Shown: positions 53,811 through 63,048 of the stretch, one piece after another
Layout: the number at the start of each line of letters is the position of its first letter
Position numbering within the stretch: position 1 is the stretch's first letter
Assembly (NCBI RefSeq): GCF_022538115.1
Contig: NZ_JAKZAL010000020.1
Location: 33,677 to 97,676 of the forward strand
DNA from: Cognataquiflexum rubidum
Lineage (GTDB): Bacteria; Bacteroidota; Bacteroidia; Cytophagales; Cyclobacteriaceae
Direction: 5' to 3'
DNA: 64,000 nt
Translations under genes and position numbers: made by a program
The notes under the pieces: generated by a model
Databases searched by the model: none
What the model saw: only the letters and a program-made list of their open reading frames with translations
Told to the model about the DNA's origin: nothing

Positions 53811-55055
53811 GTGATATTTCTAAAACTAACCTGGGAAAGCTTGAGGTTTGCGATGCAGGCCCTCAAATCCAACTTGACAAGAACCGTTCTTTCTCTATTA
53901 GGAGTAACGGTGGGGATTTTTGCCATCATTGCGGTATTTACTTTGGTGGATTCACTTGAAAAAAACATCAAGTCCAGTTTCAGCTTTTTGGGAAGTAATG
54001 TAGTTACCGTCAACAGGTTTCAATTTGTTGGAGGACCGGATTATCCTTGGTGGAAGTATTTTAGAAGACCATATAGTACCTACTCGGAATATGTATTCCT
54101 CAAAGATAAATTGAGAAATGCGGAAGCTGTGTCCTTTTCCGCGGGTGCCAACACCACAGTCCAATTTGGAAGTAATTCTTACAAAGGAACTAACTTGAGC
54201 GGGGTGTCCTATACTTATAAGGACGTCTATGAAGTACCTGTGCAATCGGGGAGATTTTTTACAGAATCAGAAATAAATGGTTCCAGAAACGTTGCCATAA
54301 TCGGCGAGAAAGTGGCGAATACTTTGTTTCCAAATTCGGAACCCTTAGGAAAAGAAATCAAAATCAAAGGTGCAAAATTCGTTGTAATTGGCCTATTTGA
54401 ATTAGAAGGCGAAGGTTTGTTTGAAATTGCATCCAAAGACGAGGCTGTCATGATACCTTATGGCAGTTTTACGAAATTGTTTTTTGTAGGTAAAAACGGA
54501 ATTGAACCAAGTATTGCCGTCAAAGGAATGGATAGCGATATCGGAATGATGGCTTTGGAAAATGAGATCATAGGTTCGTTGAGAGCCAAAAGAGGTTTGA
54601 AACCCACTGAAGAGGACAATTTTTCTCTCAACAAATCTGAGTTTATCATGAACACTATCGGATCTATATTTGACGTGATCAGTGCGGCAGGTTGGGTGAT
54701 CGGAGGGTTTTCAATTTTGGTTGGCGGTTTCGGGATTGCCAATATCATGTTTGTATCCGTAAAGGAAAGGACCAATATCATCGGCATTCAAAAATCCCTA
54801 GGCGCAAAAAATTATTTCATTCTTTTCCAGTTTCTTTTTGAGGCCATTTTCTTGAGTTTGATTGGTGGATTTGCAGGAATCATAATCGTCTACGGTTTGA
54901 CGTTTATTCAATTGGGCTCATTGGAGTTGGTGTTGTCATTTAAGAATATAGTCCTCGGGTTGGGGATTTCTTCTATCATCGGAGTTGTATCCGGAATTGT
55001 CCCTGCTACACTTGCGGCAAGGCTCGATCCTGTGGAAGCCATCAGAGCAGCCTAA
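53811..55055 (+). CDS. MacB/FtsX-type ABC transporter permease
   Basis: This 414-aa permease has an N-terminal helix (TVLSLLGVTVGIFAIIAVFT), a periplasmic MacB-core domain (about residues 55-285) and three C-terminal helices with the FtsX pattern (FGIANIMFVSVKERTNIIGI, GIVPATLAARLDPVEAIRA). It should work with an ABC ATPase in a type VII system, possibly for efflux or lipoprotein transport, but no ATPase gene is adjacent. The start codon is GTG at 53811; the next ATG would cut into conserved sequence. It ends before a large shared terminator. Confidence 0.87.
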   Translation: MIFLKLTWESLRFAMQALKSNLTRTVLSLLGVTVGIFAIIAVFTLVDSLEKNIKSSFSFLGSNVVTVNRFQFVGGPDYPWWKYFRRPYSTYSEYVFLKDKLRNAEAVSFSAGANTTVQFGSNSYKGTNLSGVSYTYKDVYEVPVQSGRFFTESEINGSRNVAIIGEKVANTLFPNSEPLGKEIKIKGAKFVVIGLFELEGEGLFEIASKDEAVMIPYGSFTKLFFVGKNGIEPSIAVKGMDSDIGMMALENEIIGSLRAKRGLKPTEEDNFSLNKSEFIMNTIGSIFDVISAAGWVIGGFSILVGGFGIANIMFVSVKERTNIIGIQKSLGAKNYFILFQFLFEAIFLSLIGGFAGIIIVYGLTFIQLGSLELVLSFKNIVLGLGISSIIGVVSGIVPATLAARLDPVEAIRAA

Positions 55056-55075
55056 AATCCAGACTTATAAAATAA

Positions 55076-55111
55076 AAAGCCCCCATAAAGTTTAAACTTT
55101 ATGGGGGCTTT
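55076..55111. terminator. Bidirectional terminator, perfect 36-bp palindrome
   Basis: The two 18-base halves are exact reverse complements centred between 55093 and 55094, with AAAGCCCCC and GGGGGCTTT at the ends. It lies between the convergent permease and recA genes and should stop both. Confidence 0.9.
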
Positions 55112-55149
55112 CTTATGTATAAAATAAAGAGGATTGAAACCTCTGTTGA

Positions 55150-56181
55150 CTATTCTTCTCCTTTTTCCTCTTTGAGAGTGACAACTCCCAAACCGGCTTT
55201 CTCCTTGATTTTCTTTTCGAGTTCTTCCATCAGCTCGGGATTGTCAAGCAAAATCGCTTTTACTGAATCTCTTCCCTGTCCCAATTTATTTCCTTCGTAA
55301 GAGAACCAAGAACCTGCTTTCTTGATGATTTCAAATTCAACACCGATATCAATGATTTCACCTACTTTGGAAATACCCTGACCATACATGATGTCAAATT
55401 CCACTACTTTGAAGGGAGGTGCGACTTTGTTTTTTACGACTTTCACCTTTGTTCTATTTCCCAAAATATTGTCCGCACCTTCTTTGATCTGTCCGATTCT
55501 TCGGATGTCAAGTCTGACAGAAGCATAGAATTTAAGGGCGTTACCACCGGTAGTGGTTTCCGGATTGCCAAACATCACCCCGATTTTGTCCCTCAATTGG
55601 TTGATGAATACACAGGCACAACCTGTTTTATTGATCGCTCCGGTCAATTTTCTCAATGCCTGTGACATCAATCTTGCCTGAAGACCCATTTTGCTGTCAC
55701 CCATTTCACCTTCAAGTTCGCCCTTTGGCACCAAAGCCGCAACAGAGTCAATGACAATGATATCAATGGCTCCTGATCTAATCAGGTGCTCAGCTATTTC
55801 GAGTGCCTGTTCGCCGTTGTCCGGTTGGGAAATCAGCAGGTTTTCGGTATCGATCCCAAGCTTTTCGGCATAACTTTTATCAAATGCATGCTCCGCATCA
55901 ATGAATGCAGCAAGGCCTCCAGCTTTTTGGGCTTCTGCGATGCAATGAAGTGTCAGGGTTGTTTTACCGGAAGATTCAGGACCATAGATCTCTGTCACCC
56001 TTCCACGAGGGATTCCGCCGATACCCAAAGCCATGTCCAAGCCCAAGGAACCTGTGGAAATAGCGGGGATATCCTGAACTTTGTTGTCACTCAATTTCAT
56101 GACAGTACCTTTTCCGTAGGTCTTTTCCAGCTTGTCAATGGTCAGCTGAAGTGCTTTTAATTTCTCAGTGTTTACGCTCAT
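55150..56181 (-). CDS. recA: Recombinase RecA
   Basis: This 343-aa protein forms filaments on single-stranded DNA, catalyses strand exchange and triggers LexA cleavage. Walker A GPESSGKT is at residues 67-74, Walker B is in [15 protein letters not shown], loop L1 is [20 protein letters not shown], and the L2 region [20 protein letters not shown] follows. The short acidic/lysine C-terminus is normal. No lexA or recX gene is adjacent and no LexA-type operator was recognised upstream. Confidence 0.99.
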   Translation of the reverse strand: MSVNTEKLKALQLTIDKLEKTYGKGTVMKLSDNKVQDIPAISTGSLGLDMALGIGGIPRGRVTEIYGPESSGKTTLTLHCIAEAQKAGGLAAFIDAEHAFDKSYAEKLGIDTENLLISQPDNGEQALEIAEHLIRSGAIDIIVIDSVAALVPKGELEGEMGDSKMGLQARLMSQALRKLTGAINKTGCACVFINQLRDKIGVMFGNPETTTGGNALKFYASVRLDIRRIGQIKEGADNILGNRTKVKVVKNKVAPPFKVVEFDIMYGQGISKVGEIIDIGVEFEIIKKAGSWFSYEGNKLGQGRDSVKAILLDNPELMEELEKKIKEKAGLGVVTLKEEKGEE

Positions 56182-56361
56182 ATTGGAATATTTTCAAAAC
56201 TTTGATTTGAATTTGTTAAATTATTGGTTGATAATTGGAGCCCGAACACTTCAAAAAAGGTTTACGTATTTATACTTTGCGGCACCAAAAATCCGTATTA
56301 TTAAATATATCGCTAATATTGAAATAAGATTTGAAAACCTTTTGGTAGAACATAAAAATTA

Positions 56362-57150
56362 ATGAAAAAACGGTTCAAAAAGTCAGTAATTGTCTCAATA
56401 TTTTTTCTTTTGGGATGGTATTCTGGTTTTGCTCAGAAAAATACTGCTTTTCAAAAAGGTGAGGAACTACTCTTTAAGGTTAGTTATGGTTTCTTTGATG
56501 CGGCAGAAGCAAGAATGGTAGTCAATCCGGAAATTTCAACCATTAACAACATCCCATCTTACAAAATCGATGTTTTTGGCCAAACTTTGGGCGTTTTCAA
56601 GCTTTTTTATGTGAATGATAATTGGGGAAGCTATCTGGATACAACGAAATTAATCCCTCACCAATCTTACCGACATATCGAGGAAGGGAGGTACCGTAAG
56701 CATGAAAAGATAAGCTTTGACCATAAGAAGAAAAATGCTCATGTGAGGTTATACGACAGGGATAACCAAAATGTCATTGATACAAAGGACTATAAAATCC
56801 CTTCAGAGGTGCAGGATATTGTAAGTGGTTTTTACTATTTAAGGACAATAGATTTCAAAAAATACAAACCCGGTGACACCATTCACCTTGTAGGTTTTTT
56901 TGACAAAGAGATATATAACGTAAAATTAATATTCAAGAAAAAGGAATGGATAGAAACAAACATCGGAAAGTTTGAATCTTATGTGCTAGTGCCCGAAATT
57001 CCTAAAAACAAATTATTCAGAGGAGATCAGCCCGTCACTGTATGGGTGTCTGGGGACAAAAATAAAATCCCGCTGAGGATAAAGGCAAAGCTGATGATCG
57101 GATCCTTGGATATGGAAATCATGGAAGCCAAAAATTTGCGTAACAATTGA
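56362..57150 (+). CDS. DUF3108 exported protein
   Basis: The 262-aa protein has a signal peptide (VIVSIFFLLGWYSGFAQ) and a DUF3108 domain, with typical GEELLFKVSYGFFDAAEARM near the N-terminus and TVWVSGDKNKIPLRIKAKL near the C-terminus. The fold is likely a beta-rich periplasmic module of unknown function. It stands 150 bases upstream of a two-component pair on the same strand but is probably a separate unit. Confidence 0.85.
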   Translation: MKKRFKKSVIVSIFFLLGWYSGFAQKNTAFQKGEELLFKVSYGFFDAAEARMVVNPEISTINNIPSYKIDVFGQTLGVFKLFYVNDNWGSYLDTTKLIPHQSYRHIEEGRYRKHEKISFDHKKKNAHVRLYDRDNQNVIDTKDYKIPSEVQDIVSGFYYLRTIDFKKYKPGDTIHLVGFFDKEIYNVKLIFKKKEWIETNIGKFESYVLVPEIPKNKLFRGDQPVTVWVSGDKNKIPLRIKAKLMIGSLDMEIMEAKNLRNN

Positions 57151-57301
57151 TTAATAGCTACTTAATATTTAAATAACATTAGACGGCTGAATAAAAATTT
57201 TATGTTGTGTTTGGTGCCTTTGACATCATTAAAACATTTTTTTGTAATGGCTTTTTATAAATTAGCATCACATTAGCGCAAATATAACCCGCTATTTTAC
57301 C

Positions 57302-57991
57302 ATGAGTGACAAACAAAAAGTCAAAATACTGGTCGTTGACGATGAACCAGACATCGTAGATATTCTAACATACAACCTCAAAAAAGAAGGATATGATGTC
57401 GAATCCGCGGAGGATGGTATAAAAGCCGTAAAAATTGCTGCCAAATTTCATCCAGACGTTATCCTGCTTGACATCATGATGCCAAACCAAGATGGCGTCG
57501 AAACATGTCGGCAAATCAGAGATATCCCCGAACTCAAAGGAACATTTATCATATTTCTTACCGCAAGAGCAGAGGAATATTCTGAAGTAGCTGCTTTTGA
57601 TGTCGGTGCTGATGATTACATCACCAAGCCAATCAAACCAAGAGCACTAATGAGTAGGATTGCGGCACTCTTCAGAAGGGAATCCAAAAAAGAAAATGAA
57701 GTCGCCCAAATTAAAATCAAAGACCTTATCATTGACCGGACAAGCTATACCATAGATAAAAACGGCAAAACAATCACCCTTCCCAAAAAAGAATTTGAAC
57801 TCCTTTATTTTCTAGCCAAAAACCCAAATATAGTTTTCAGTAGAGATGATTTATTGCAGAATATCTGGGGAACTGATGTCTTTGTATTGGCAAGAACTGT
57901 CGATGTCCATATCAGAAAAGTCCGTGAAAAAATTGGGGAAGATTACATCACCACTGTGAAAGGAGTGGGTTATAAATTCGAATTGAATTAA
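57302..57991 (+). CDS. OmpR/PhoB-family response regulator
   Basis: The 229-aa regulator has a receiver domain (acidic residues 13-15, phospho-acceptor Asp57, Thr in FLTARAEEY, Lys109 in ITKPI) and a C-terminal winged helix (KEFELLYFLAKNPNIVFSRD, RTVDVHIRKVREKIGEDYIT, GVGYKFELN). It pairs with the kinase encoded 2 bases downstream. The gene pair resembles PhoB/PhoR, but no pst genes are nearby and phosphate control is only one possibility. Confidence 0.94.
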   Translation: MSDKQKVKILVVDDEPDIVDILTYNLKKEGYDVESAEDGIKAVKIAAKFHPDVILLDIMMPNQDGVETCRQIRDIPELKGTFIIFLTARAEEYSEVAAFDVGADDYITKPIKPRALMSRIAALFRRESKKENEVAQIKIKDLIIDRTSYTIDKNGKTITLPKKEFELLYFLAKNPNIVFSRDDLLQNIWGTDVFVLARTVDVHIRKVREKIGEDYITTVKGVGYKFELN

Positions 57992-57993
57992 AT

Positions 57994-59076
57994 ATGCTCA
58001 CCACATCGAGGGGTATTTCATTGATTTTGGCTTTGGCAATTTCTGCCCTGACAGTCGCATTTTTGTTGCTATTGGATGAAGCCACCCCCACTTTGTTGAT
58101 TGTTGCGGGTGGCATTTCTTTCTCTGTTTCTTACATCTTGATGAATATCACCCTTGAGTTTTTGGTATTCAAAGAAATCAGCGGCATCTACAATGTCTTG
58201 GAAAAAATCCAAAAGAAGGACTACTCCAACATCCCTGAAAAATCCGACAAGTTGTCTATTTCTCCCTTGAGAAAAATAAATACCTCGATCAATACCTACG
58301 CCCAGACGAAGAATAAAGAAATCGAAGCTTTGCAAAAGAATGCTGTTTTCAGACGAGAATTCATAGCCGACATTTCGCATGAACTGAAAACTCCGATTTT
58401 TGCGGCACAGGGTTACATACATACCCTGCTCGATGGCGCTGTGGATGACAAATCCGTCAGGCTGAAGTTTCTCAAGCGGGCTGCAAAAAGCCTCAATGCG
58501 TTGGATAAGCTTGTTCAGGATCTTCTCACTCTCAACCAAATGGAAAGCGGTGTGGTCAAATTCCATTTCGAAACTTTTGATTTAAAGGATTTGATCCATG
58601 AAGTCATCGAGGATCTGGAGCACAAAGCAGCAAAACGGGACATGTTGATCCGTTTCTTTTATGACAAAGAAAAATCCTTCAAAACGGTCGCAGATAAAGA
58701 GAAAATCTTCCGGGTTTGCCAAAACCTCATTTCCAATGCCCTCAAATACAATAATGACGGCGGCGAGGTGGAAGTACACCTCAAAACTCACAAAAGCCAA
58801 ATTACTGTTGAAGTCAAAGACAACGGCAAAGGAATTCCTCCGGAAGATCTGAAACGTATCTTTGAAAGATTTTATAGGGTGGAAAAAAGCAGGTCCCGCG
58901 AAAGAGGCGGCACCGGACTCGGACTTGCAATCGTCAAACATATACTGGAAGGGCATAAAAGCAAGATATCTGTCAGCAGTACTTTGGGCAAAGGCTCCAT
59001 ATTCAGTTTTGAATTGCCTCTAGAAAAAGCTCCGGCTAATACCGTACTAAAAACCCTGAATTCCTTATTTGTCTGA
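57994..59076 (+). CDS. PhoR-like sensor histidine kinase
   Basis: This 360-aa kinase has two N-terminal membrane helices (ISLILALAISALTVAFLLLL, LLIVAGGISFSVSYILM) with only a few residues between them, so the outside loop is minimal. A HAMP-like segment (about 65-105), HisKA (FIADISHELKTPIFAAQGYI) and HATPase (VKDNGKGIPPEDLKRIFERF, GGTGLGLAIVKHIL) follow. It lacks the PAS domain of classical PhoR. It is co-transcribed with the regulator gene 2 bases upstream. Confidence 0.94.
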   Translation: MLTTSRGISLILALAISALTVAFLLLLDEATPTLLIVAGGISFSVSYILMNITLEFLVFKEISGIYNVLEKIQKKDYSNIPEKSDKLSISPLRKINTSINTYAQTKNKEIEALQKNAVFRREFIADISHELKTPIFAAQGYIHTLLDGAVDDKSVRLKFLKRAAKSLNALDKLVQDLLTLNQMESGVVKFHFETFDLKDLIHEVIEDLEHKAAKRDMLIRFFYDKEKSFKTVADKEKIFRVCQNLISNALKYNNDGGEVEVHLKTHKSQITVEVKDNGKGIPPEDLKRIFERFYRVEKSRSRERGGTGLGLAIVKHILEGHKSKISVSSTLGKGSIFSFELPLEKAPANTVLKTLNSLFV

Positions 59077-59092
59077 AAACCTGATCTCTTGG

Positions 59093-59476
59093 TCAGGCTA
59101 CAAATTGGGCAAAAAGTTCATCCAACGTTTTATTCAAATCATCCGAAAGCCCGCCATGCGGCCTTGAGGTCTGTATCATGGAACTCCGCTGCGCTGTCAG
59201 CCACCTGAATCTTGAAGCAGGATCCATCTCAGCGATTGGACTACCGGATTTTGTTCCCTCACAAATTTTGGTAAATGAGTCCAAATAATCGAATAGCAAT
59301 GCCAAATCAACCTCAGGATCCAAAGCCAATAACTTCCCTTCTTCTAGTTGAATCCTGCTTTCTAAGAAATTTTCTTTTTTAGAACAGAGAATTACGCCCA
59401 CATTGACAAATTCCTCACGCTCCACCCGTGGAACTACACGGATGACCGCATACTCATATAAGTGTTTGCCTTGCAT
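59093..59476 (-). CDS. DUF3037 protein
   Basis: The 127-aa protein matches DUF3037: YEYAVIRVVPRVEREEFVNV at the N-terminus and SRFRWLTAQRSSMIQTSRPH in the middle. The function is unknown. Its start lies 23 bases inside the end of the HipA-like kinase gene, so the two are translationally coupled. The pair HipA-like/DUF3037 recurs in many genomes, which suggests that DUF3037 is the partner, perhaps the substrate or inhibitor, of the kinase; that is inferred from linkage. Confidence 0.85.
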   Translation of the reverse strand: MQGKHLYEYAVIRVVPRVEREEFVNVGVILCSKKENFLESRIQLEEGKLLALDPEVDLALLFDYLDSFTKICEGTKSGSPIAEMDPASRFRWLTAQRSSMIQTSRPHGGLSDDLNKTLDELFAQFVA

Positions 59477-60257
59477 CTTGCGCTTCTTTTACAAATACAT
59501 CCGAATGTTCCAATCTGAGTGAAAGGAATTGTTTATACACTGACCTTGCCTCTTCAGCCGTCTCCACATCCCGAGAAGCTAAAAGCCAATCATCAGGAAG
59601 AGCTTCAATCAAAAGATTAATCTGATCAATTTTTAATTTTTCTGTGAATTCCTGATTGACTTCTTCCAACTTATCCGCGTAAGGCAAAAGCACATGATCC
59701 TTGATTGAAGGAAAAGGTCCGGTGGCATGTCTTTCCCAATTGTCCCAAGAATGGTGGAACAAAAATGCCGCCCCATGGTCAATCAACCAAAGTTCGCGCT
59801 TCCAGATCAGCATATTGGTATTGCGGAAAGTCCGGTCCACATTGGTAATCAACGCATCAAACCACACAATCTTAGAAGCCAGCAATCCATCGACTTTGGA
59901 AGCTCCGGGATCAAAAGTCAGTGCTTTGGATAAAAAGTGAAGGCCAAGATTCAGACCCTGACTGCCCTTGAGCAAATCCTGTATTTCTTCATCGCCTTCT
60001 GACCTGCCAAAAGCTTCATCGAGGTAAGCAAACACCAATTCCGGAACTTTCAGCCCAAGCATTCTTGCGATTTCCCCACCCAACAATTCTGATATCAGGG
60101 CCTTTTCCCGCTGACCTGCGCCGCGGAACTTGAGTACGTAATCAAACCCATCATCCGCTTCAGCCAATGCAGGCAATGAACCTCCTTCACGCAGCGGCAT
60201 CACATAGCGCATGACATTGACCGTACGAAGGTTGAGATTTTGAAAAGTTGTATCCAT
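59454..60257 (-). CDS. HipA-like kinase
   Basis: This 267-aa protein resembles the HipA kinase fold without the HipA N-terminal subdomain. FDYVLKFRGAGQREKALISE would bind ATP phosphate, WFDALITNVDRTFRNTNML contains the catalytic-loop Asp and Asn residues (N-x-D...N), and LWLIDHGAAFLFHH resembles the metal-binding DFG equivalent. HipA toxins phosphorylate glutamyl-tRNA synthetase; this short branch has no known target. It overlaps the DUF3037 gene by 23 bases. No HipB-like DNA-binding antitoxin gene is present. Confidence 0.85.
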   Translation of the reverse strand: MDTTFQNLNLRTVNVMRYVMPLREGGSLPALAEADDGFDYVLKFRGAGQREKALISELLGGEIARMLGLKVPELVFAYLDEAFGRSEGDEEIQDLLKGSQGLNLGLHFLSKALTFDPGASKVDGLLASKIVWFDALITNVDRTFRNTNMLIWKRELWLIDHGAAFLFHHSWDNWERHATGPFPSIKDHVLLPYADKLEEVNQEFTEKLKIDQINLLIEALPDDWLLASRDVETAEEARSVYKQFLSLRLEHSDVFVKEAQDARQTLI

Positions 60258-60416
60258 GATTGTTTCAATGGGATGATTTCAGATTGTAAAGTTATTAGAT
60301 CTTAGTATATATTCACCGAAGTATATTAAGCTGAATCAGATTAGAAAATATTGTATTTCTAAATTAAATCAGGAATCACTTTGGTGAAGTCTGTCAACAA
60401 TATTCTGACAAAATTT

Positions 60417-60445
60417 TTTGCACTGATATTAATTCTCTAATTTTG
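60417..60445 (+). promoter_or_regulatory. Promoter of the RluA-family gene
   Basis: TTTG at 60417-60420 is followed after 17 bases by TAATTTTG at 60438-60445, a full match to the consensus. The ATG is 25 bases beyond. Confidence 0.7.
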
Positions 60446-60469
60446 CGCCCCTGTTAGGAGAAGATAAGC

Positions 60470-61180
60470 ATGAAAAAAATTGATTTTAAGGACCTTATTC
60501 TGTTTGAAAGCGAGGATTACCTTGTCATCAATAAACTTCCCTATTTGTCGACTTTGGACGACCGGCACGAGGCGCAAAACATCCTCGATCTTGCCAAACA
60601 GTACATCCCTGACGCCCAAGTTTGCCACAGATTGGATAAGGAAACCTCAGGTTGCTTGGTCATTGCCAAAAATCCTGAAGCTTACCGCAACATTGCGATC
60701 CAGTTTGAAGACAGAAAAGTAAATAAAGTCTACCATGCTGTGGTGGAAGGCATTCATGAATACAAAGAGGTAATGGTGGACAAAAAAATCCACGCAAACA
60801 ATAAGGGCATTGCAAAATTGACAAAGGATGGCAAACCGGCCCAGACCATTTTCAATACAATCAAAACTTATTATGCCCATTCGCTAATCGAGTGCAAACC
60901 GATAACAGGAAGACTTCATCAAATCAGAATTCACCTTGCCTATCTGAGATCCCCGATATGTGGCGATGAAACTTATGGTGGCAAGCCGGTGTATCTATCC
61001 GCACTTAAGAGGCGGTTTAACCTCAAGAAAGGCACAGATGAATTGCCAATCATGCAGCGGGTATCGCTCCATGCCTATTCAATTGGATTCAAAGGAACCA
61101 AAGAAGAAAGGATTGAAGTAGTCGCACCTTACCCAAAAGACTTTGACGTATTGGTCAAACAATTGGAGAAAAACGGCTAA
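60470..61180 (+). CDS. RluA-family RNA pseudouridine synthase
   Basis: The 236-aa enzyme converts uridine to pseudouridine in rRNA or tRNA. The catalytic motif is HRLDKETSGCLVIAKN with the nucleophilic Asp; KVYHAVVEG and RLHQIRIHLAYLRSPICGDE are the other family blocks. No N-terminal S4 domain is present, so it belongs to the shorter RluA/RluC-type forms. The target base cannot be told. It is followed by the ribosomal protein cluster but has its own promoter and so does rplM. Confidence 0.92.
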   Translation: MKKIDFKDLILFESEDYLVINKLPYLSTLDDRHEAQNILDLAKQYIPDAQVCHRLDKETSGCLVIAKNPEAYRNIAIQFEDRKVNKVYHAVVEGIHEYKEVMVDKKIHANNKGIAKLTKDGKPAQTIFNTIKTYYAHSLIECKPITGRLHQIRIHLAYLRSPICGDETYGGKPVYLSALKRRFNLKKGTDELPIMQRVSLHAYSIGFKGTKEERIEVVAPYPKDFDVLVKQLEKNG

Positions 61181-61212
61181 CTCAAAGAAAATGTGGGCAA
61201 TAAATTTGTTTC

Positions 61213-61245
61213 TTTTGCAATAAAAAGAAATTACTTCTATCTTTG
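61213..61245 (+). promoter_or_regulatory. Promoter of the rplM-rpsI cluster
   Basis: TTTTG (61213-61217) is followed after 20 bases by TATCTTTG (61238-61245), consistent with a strong Bacteroidota promoter. Confidence 0.75.
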
Positions 61246-61248
61246 TGT

Positions 61249-61261
61249 CCCTTTTTGAGGG
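61249..61261 (+). promoter_or_regulatory. Small hairpin in the rplM leader
   Basis: CCCT and AGGG flank a TTTTG loop just after the expected transcript start. It might be part of a ribosomal protein leader; ribosomal leaders of this sort are known in Bacteroidia, but identity with a described class is not shown. Confidence 0.3.
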
Positions 61262-61301
61262 TGAAGTATATTTAACAAGCTAATAATTAAACATTTACAC
61301 A

Positions 61302-61745
61302 GTGGATACATTAAGCTACAAGACCAAATCAGCGAATGCTGCTACTGTAGAGAAGAACTGGGTGGTAGTGGATGCCCAGGCTGCAGTATTAGGTAGATTT
61401 GCGAGTGAGGTTGCAAAAATCTTGAGGGGTAAGCACAAGCCTTACTACACCCCTCATGTAGACTGCGGAGACAACGTGATTGTCATCAATGCAGACAAGG
61501 TAAGGCTGACCGGCAGAAAAATGGACGAAAAAGTCTATGTTCGCCATACAGGCTACCCAGGTGGGCAGCGTATTTCTACCCCAAAATTGTTGAAAGCGAA
61601 ATCTTCTTCAATATTGGTAGAAAAAGCTGTCAGAGGTATGCTTCCAAAGACCAGACTTGGAAGCCAATTGTACAGAAATCTGTTCGTTTACAATGGTCCT
61701 GAGCATCCACATGCTGCCCAGCAACCAAAAGAACTCAAATTCTAA
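61302..61745 (+). CDS. rplM: 50S ribosomal protein L13
   Basis: This 147-aa ribosomal protein binds 23S rRNA early in assembly. Family blocks are WVVVDAQAAVLGRFASEVAK, VIVINADKVRLTGRKMDEKV and AVRGMLPKTRLGSQLYRNLF. The only good start is GTG at 61302; no in-frame ATG precedes the conserved region. It lies 11 bases before rpsI, the usual pair, and downstream of a strong promoter. Confidence 0.97.
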   Translation: MDTLSYKTKSANAATVEKNWVVVDAQAAVLGRFASEVAKILRGKHKPYYTPHVDCGDNVIVINADKVRLTGRKMDEKVYVRHTGYPGGQRISTPKLLKAKSSSILVEKAVRGMLPKTRLGSQLYRNLFVYNGPEHPHAAQQPKELKF

Positions 61746-61756
61746 TCCTCGGATAC

Positions 61757-62143
61757 ATGGAAATTATCAACACAATAGGTAGAAGGAAGACATCAGTCGC
61801 CAGAATCTACATGCAACCAGGAAAAGGTGAAATCACTGTAAACGACAGGACGATCGAAACTTATTTCCCTTTTGAACTACACCAGATTGTTGTAAAACAG
61901 CCTTTGACACTTGTGGGTGTTTCAGGTTCTTATGACATCAAAATCAATGTTGATGGTGGTGGTATTACAGGACAAGCTGAAGCTGCAAGGATGGCAATAT
62001 CCAGAGCGCTTTGCGAATTCGATGCCGAACACAGATCAGCTTTGAAAAAAGAAGGTTTCCTTACCAGAGATCCAAGAATGGTCGAGCGTAAGAAGCCGGG
62101 ACGTAGAAAAGCAAGAAGGAGATTCCAGTTCTCCAAACGTTAA
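61757..62143 (+). CDS. rpsI: 30S ribosomal protein S9
   Basis: The 128-aa small-subunit protein has the standard beginning NTIGRRKTSVARIYMQPGKG and the basic tail GRRKARRRFQFSKR that reaches the P-site tRNA. It is co-transcribed with rplM. The rpsB gene follows after 41 bases. Confidence 0.98.
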   Translation: MEIINTIGRRKTSVARIYMQPGKGEITVNDRTIETYFPFELHQIVVKQPLTLVGVSGSYDIKINVDGGGITGQAEAARMAISRALCEFDAEHRSALKKEGFLTRDPRMVERKKPGRRKARRRFQFSKR

Positions 62144-62184
62144 TCAGGAATTCTTTGAATTTTATATCGTAACTATATTTATTA

Positions 62185-62946
62185 ATGGCACAAATAGAAT
62201 ATAAAGACTTACTGGATGCTGGTGTTCATTTCGGACACTTGACGAGAAAGTGGGATCCAAGAATGGCCCCGTATATCTTCATGGAGAAGAACGGTATCCA
62301 TATCATTGACCTAAATAAAACGCTTGTTTGCCTCGAAGAAGCATCCAATGCAATCAAGCAGATCGTACGCTCAGGAAAAAAAGTAATGTTCGTCGCTACT
62401 AAAAAGCAGGCGAAAGACTTAGTGGCTGAAGAAGCACGCAGACTTAACATGCCTTACGTCACTGAAAGGTGGTTGGGCGGTATGCTGACCAACTTCGCTA
62501 CTATCCGCAAGTCGTTGAAAAAAATGTCTACCATCGATAAAATGATGAAAGAAGACGCTTACACCAACCTTGCAAAAAAAGAGCGTTTGATGATCACAAG
62601 ACAGAGAGAGAAAATGGAAAGTGTTTTGGGAGGTATAGCTGACCTTACCAGACTTCCTGCGGCTCTATTTGTAGTAGACATCAAAAGAGAACACATTGCG
62701 ATCGCAGAAGCACAAAAGCTTGGTATCCCTGTTTTCGCTTTGGTAGATACCAACTCCAACCCAAATGAGGTGGAGTTTCCAATCCCTGCCAATGACGATG
62801 CATACAAATCCATCTCTTTGTTGATCAAAGCGTTTGGTACAGCTATCGAAGAAGGTCTTTCCGAGAGGAAAAGAGACAAAGAAGATGCTAAACTTACCGA
62901 AGAGGAAGAAGCAAAAAAAGCTGTCGACGCAGAGACACAAGAGTAA
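62185..62946 (+). CDS. rpsB: 30S ribosomal protein S2
   Basis: This 253-aa small-subunit protein has [40 protein letters not shown] and [20 protein letters not shown], all S2 signatures. An acidic tail of about 25 residues ([14 protein letters not shown]) extends the C-terminus. It sits between rpsI and tsf, and a hairpin separates it from tsf. Confidence 0.98.
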   Translation: MAQIEYKDLLDAGVHFGHLTRKWDPRMAPYIFMEKNGIHIIDLNKTLVCLEEASNAIKQIVRSGKKVMFVATKKQAKDLVAEEARRLNMPYVTERWLGGMLTNFATIRKSLKKMSTIDKMMKEDAYTNLAKKERLMITRQREKMESVLGGIADLTRLPAALFVVDIKREHIAIAEAQKLGIPVFALVDTNSNPNEVEFPIPANDDAYKSISLLIKAFGTAIEEGLSERKRDKEDAKLTEEEEAKKAVDAETQE

Positions 62947-62968
62947 TCCACTTTGATATACTGATTAC

Positions 62969-63008
62969 AAAAATTGAACATAAGGTACCGCCCTGTGTTC
63001 AATTTTTT
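62969..63008 (+). terminator. Hairpin between rpsB and tsf (terminator or attenuator)
   Basis: Arms 62969-62980 and 62996-63007 pair over 12 bp around a 15-base loop, followed by T. The position before tsf suggests partial termination that lowers tsf relative to rpsB, or an attenuator. Confidence 0.65.
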
Positions 63009-63048
63009 GTTTAATAAGAAATTCTTAAATAAATAAAAGACAATAACA

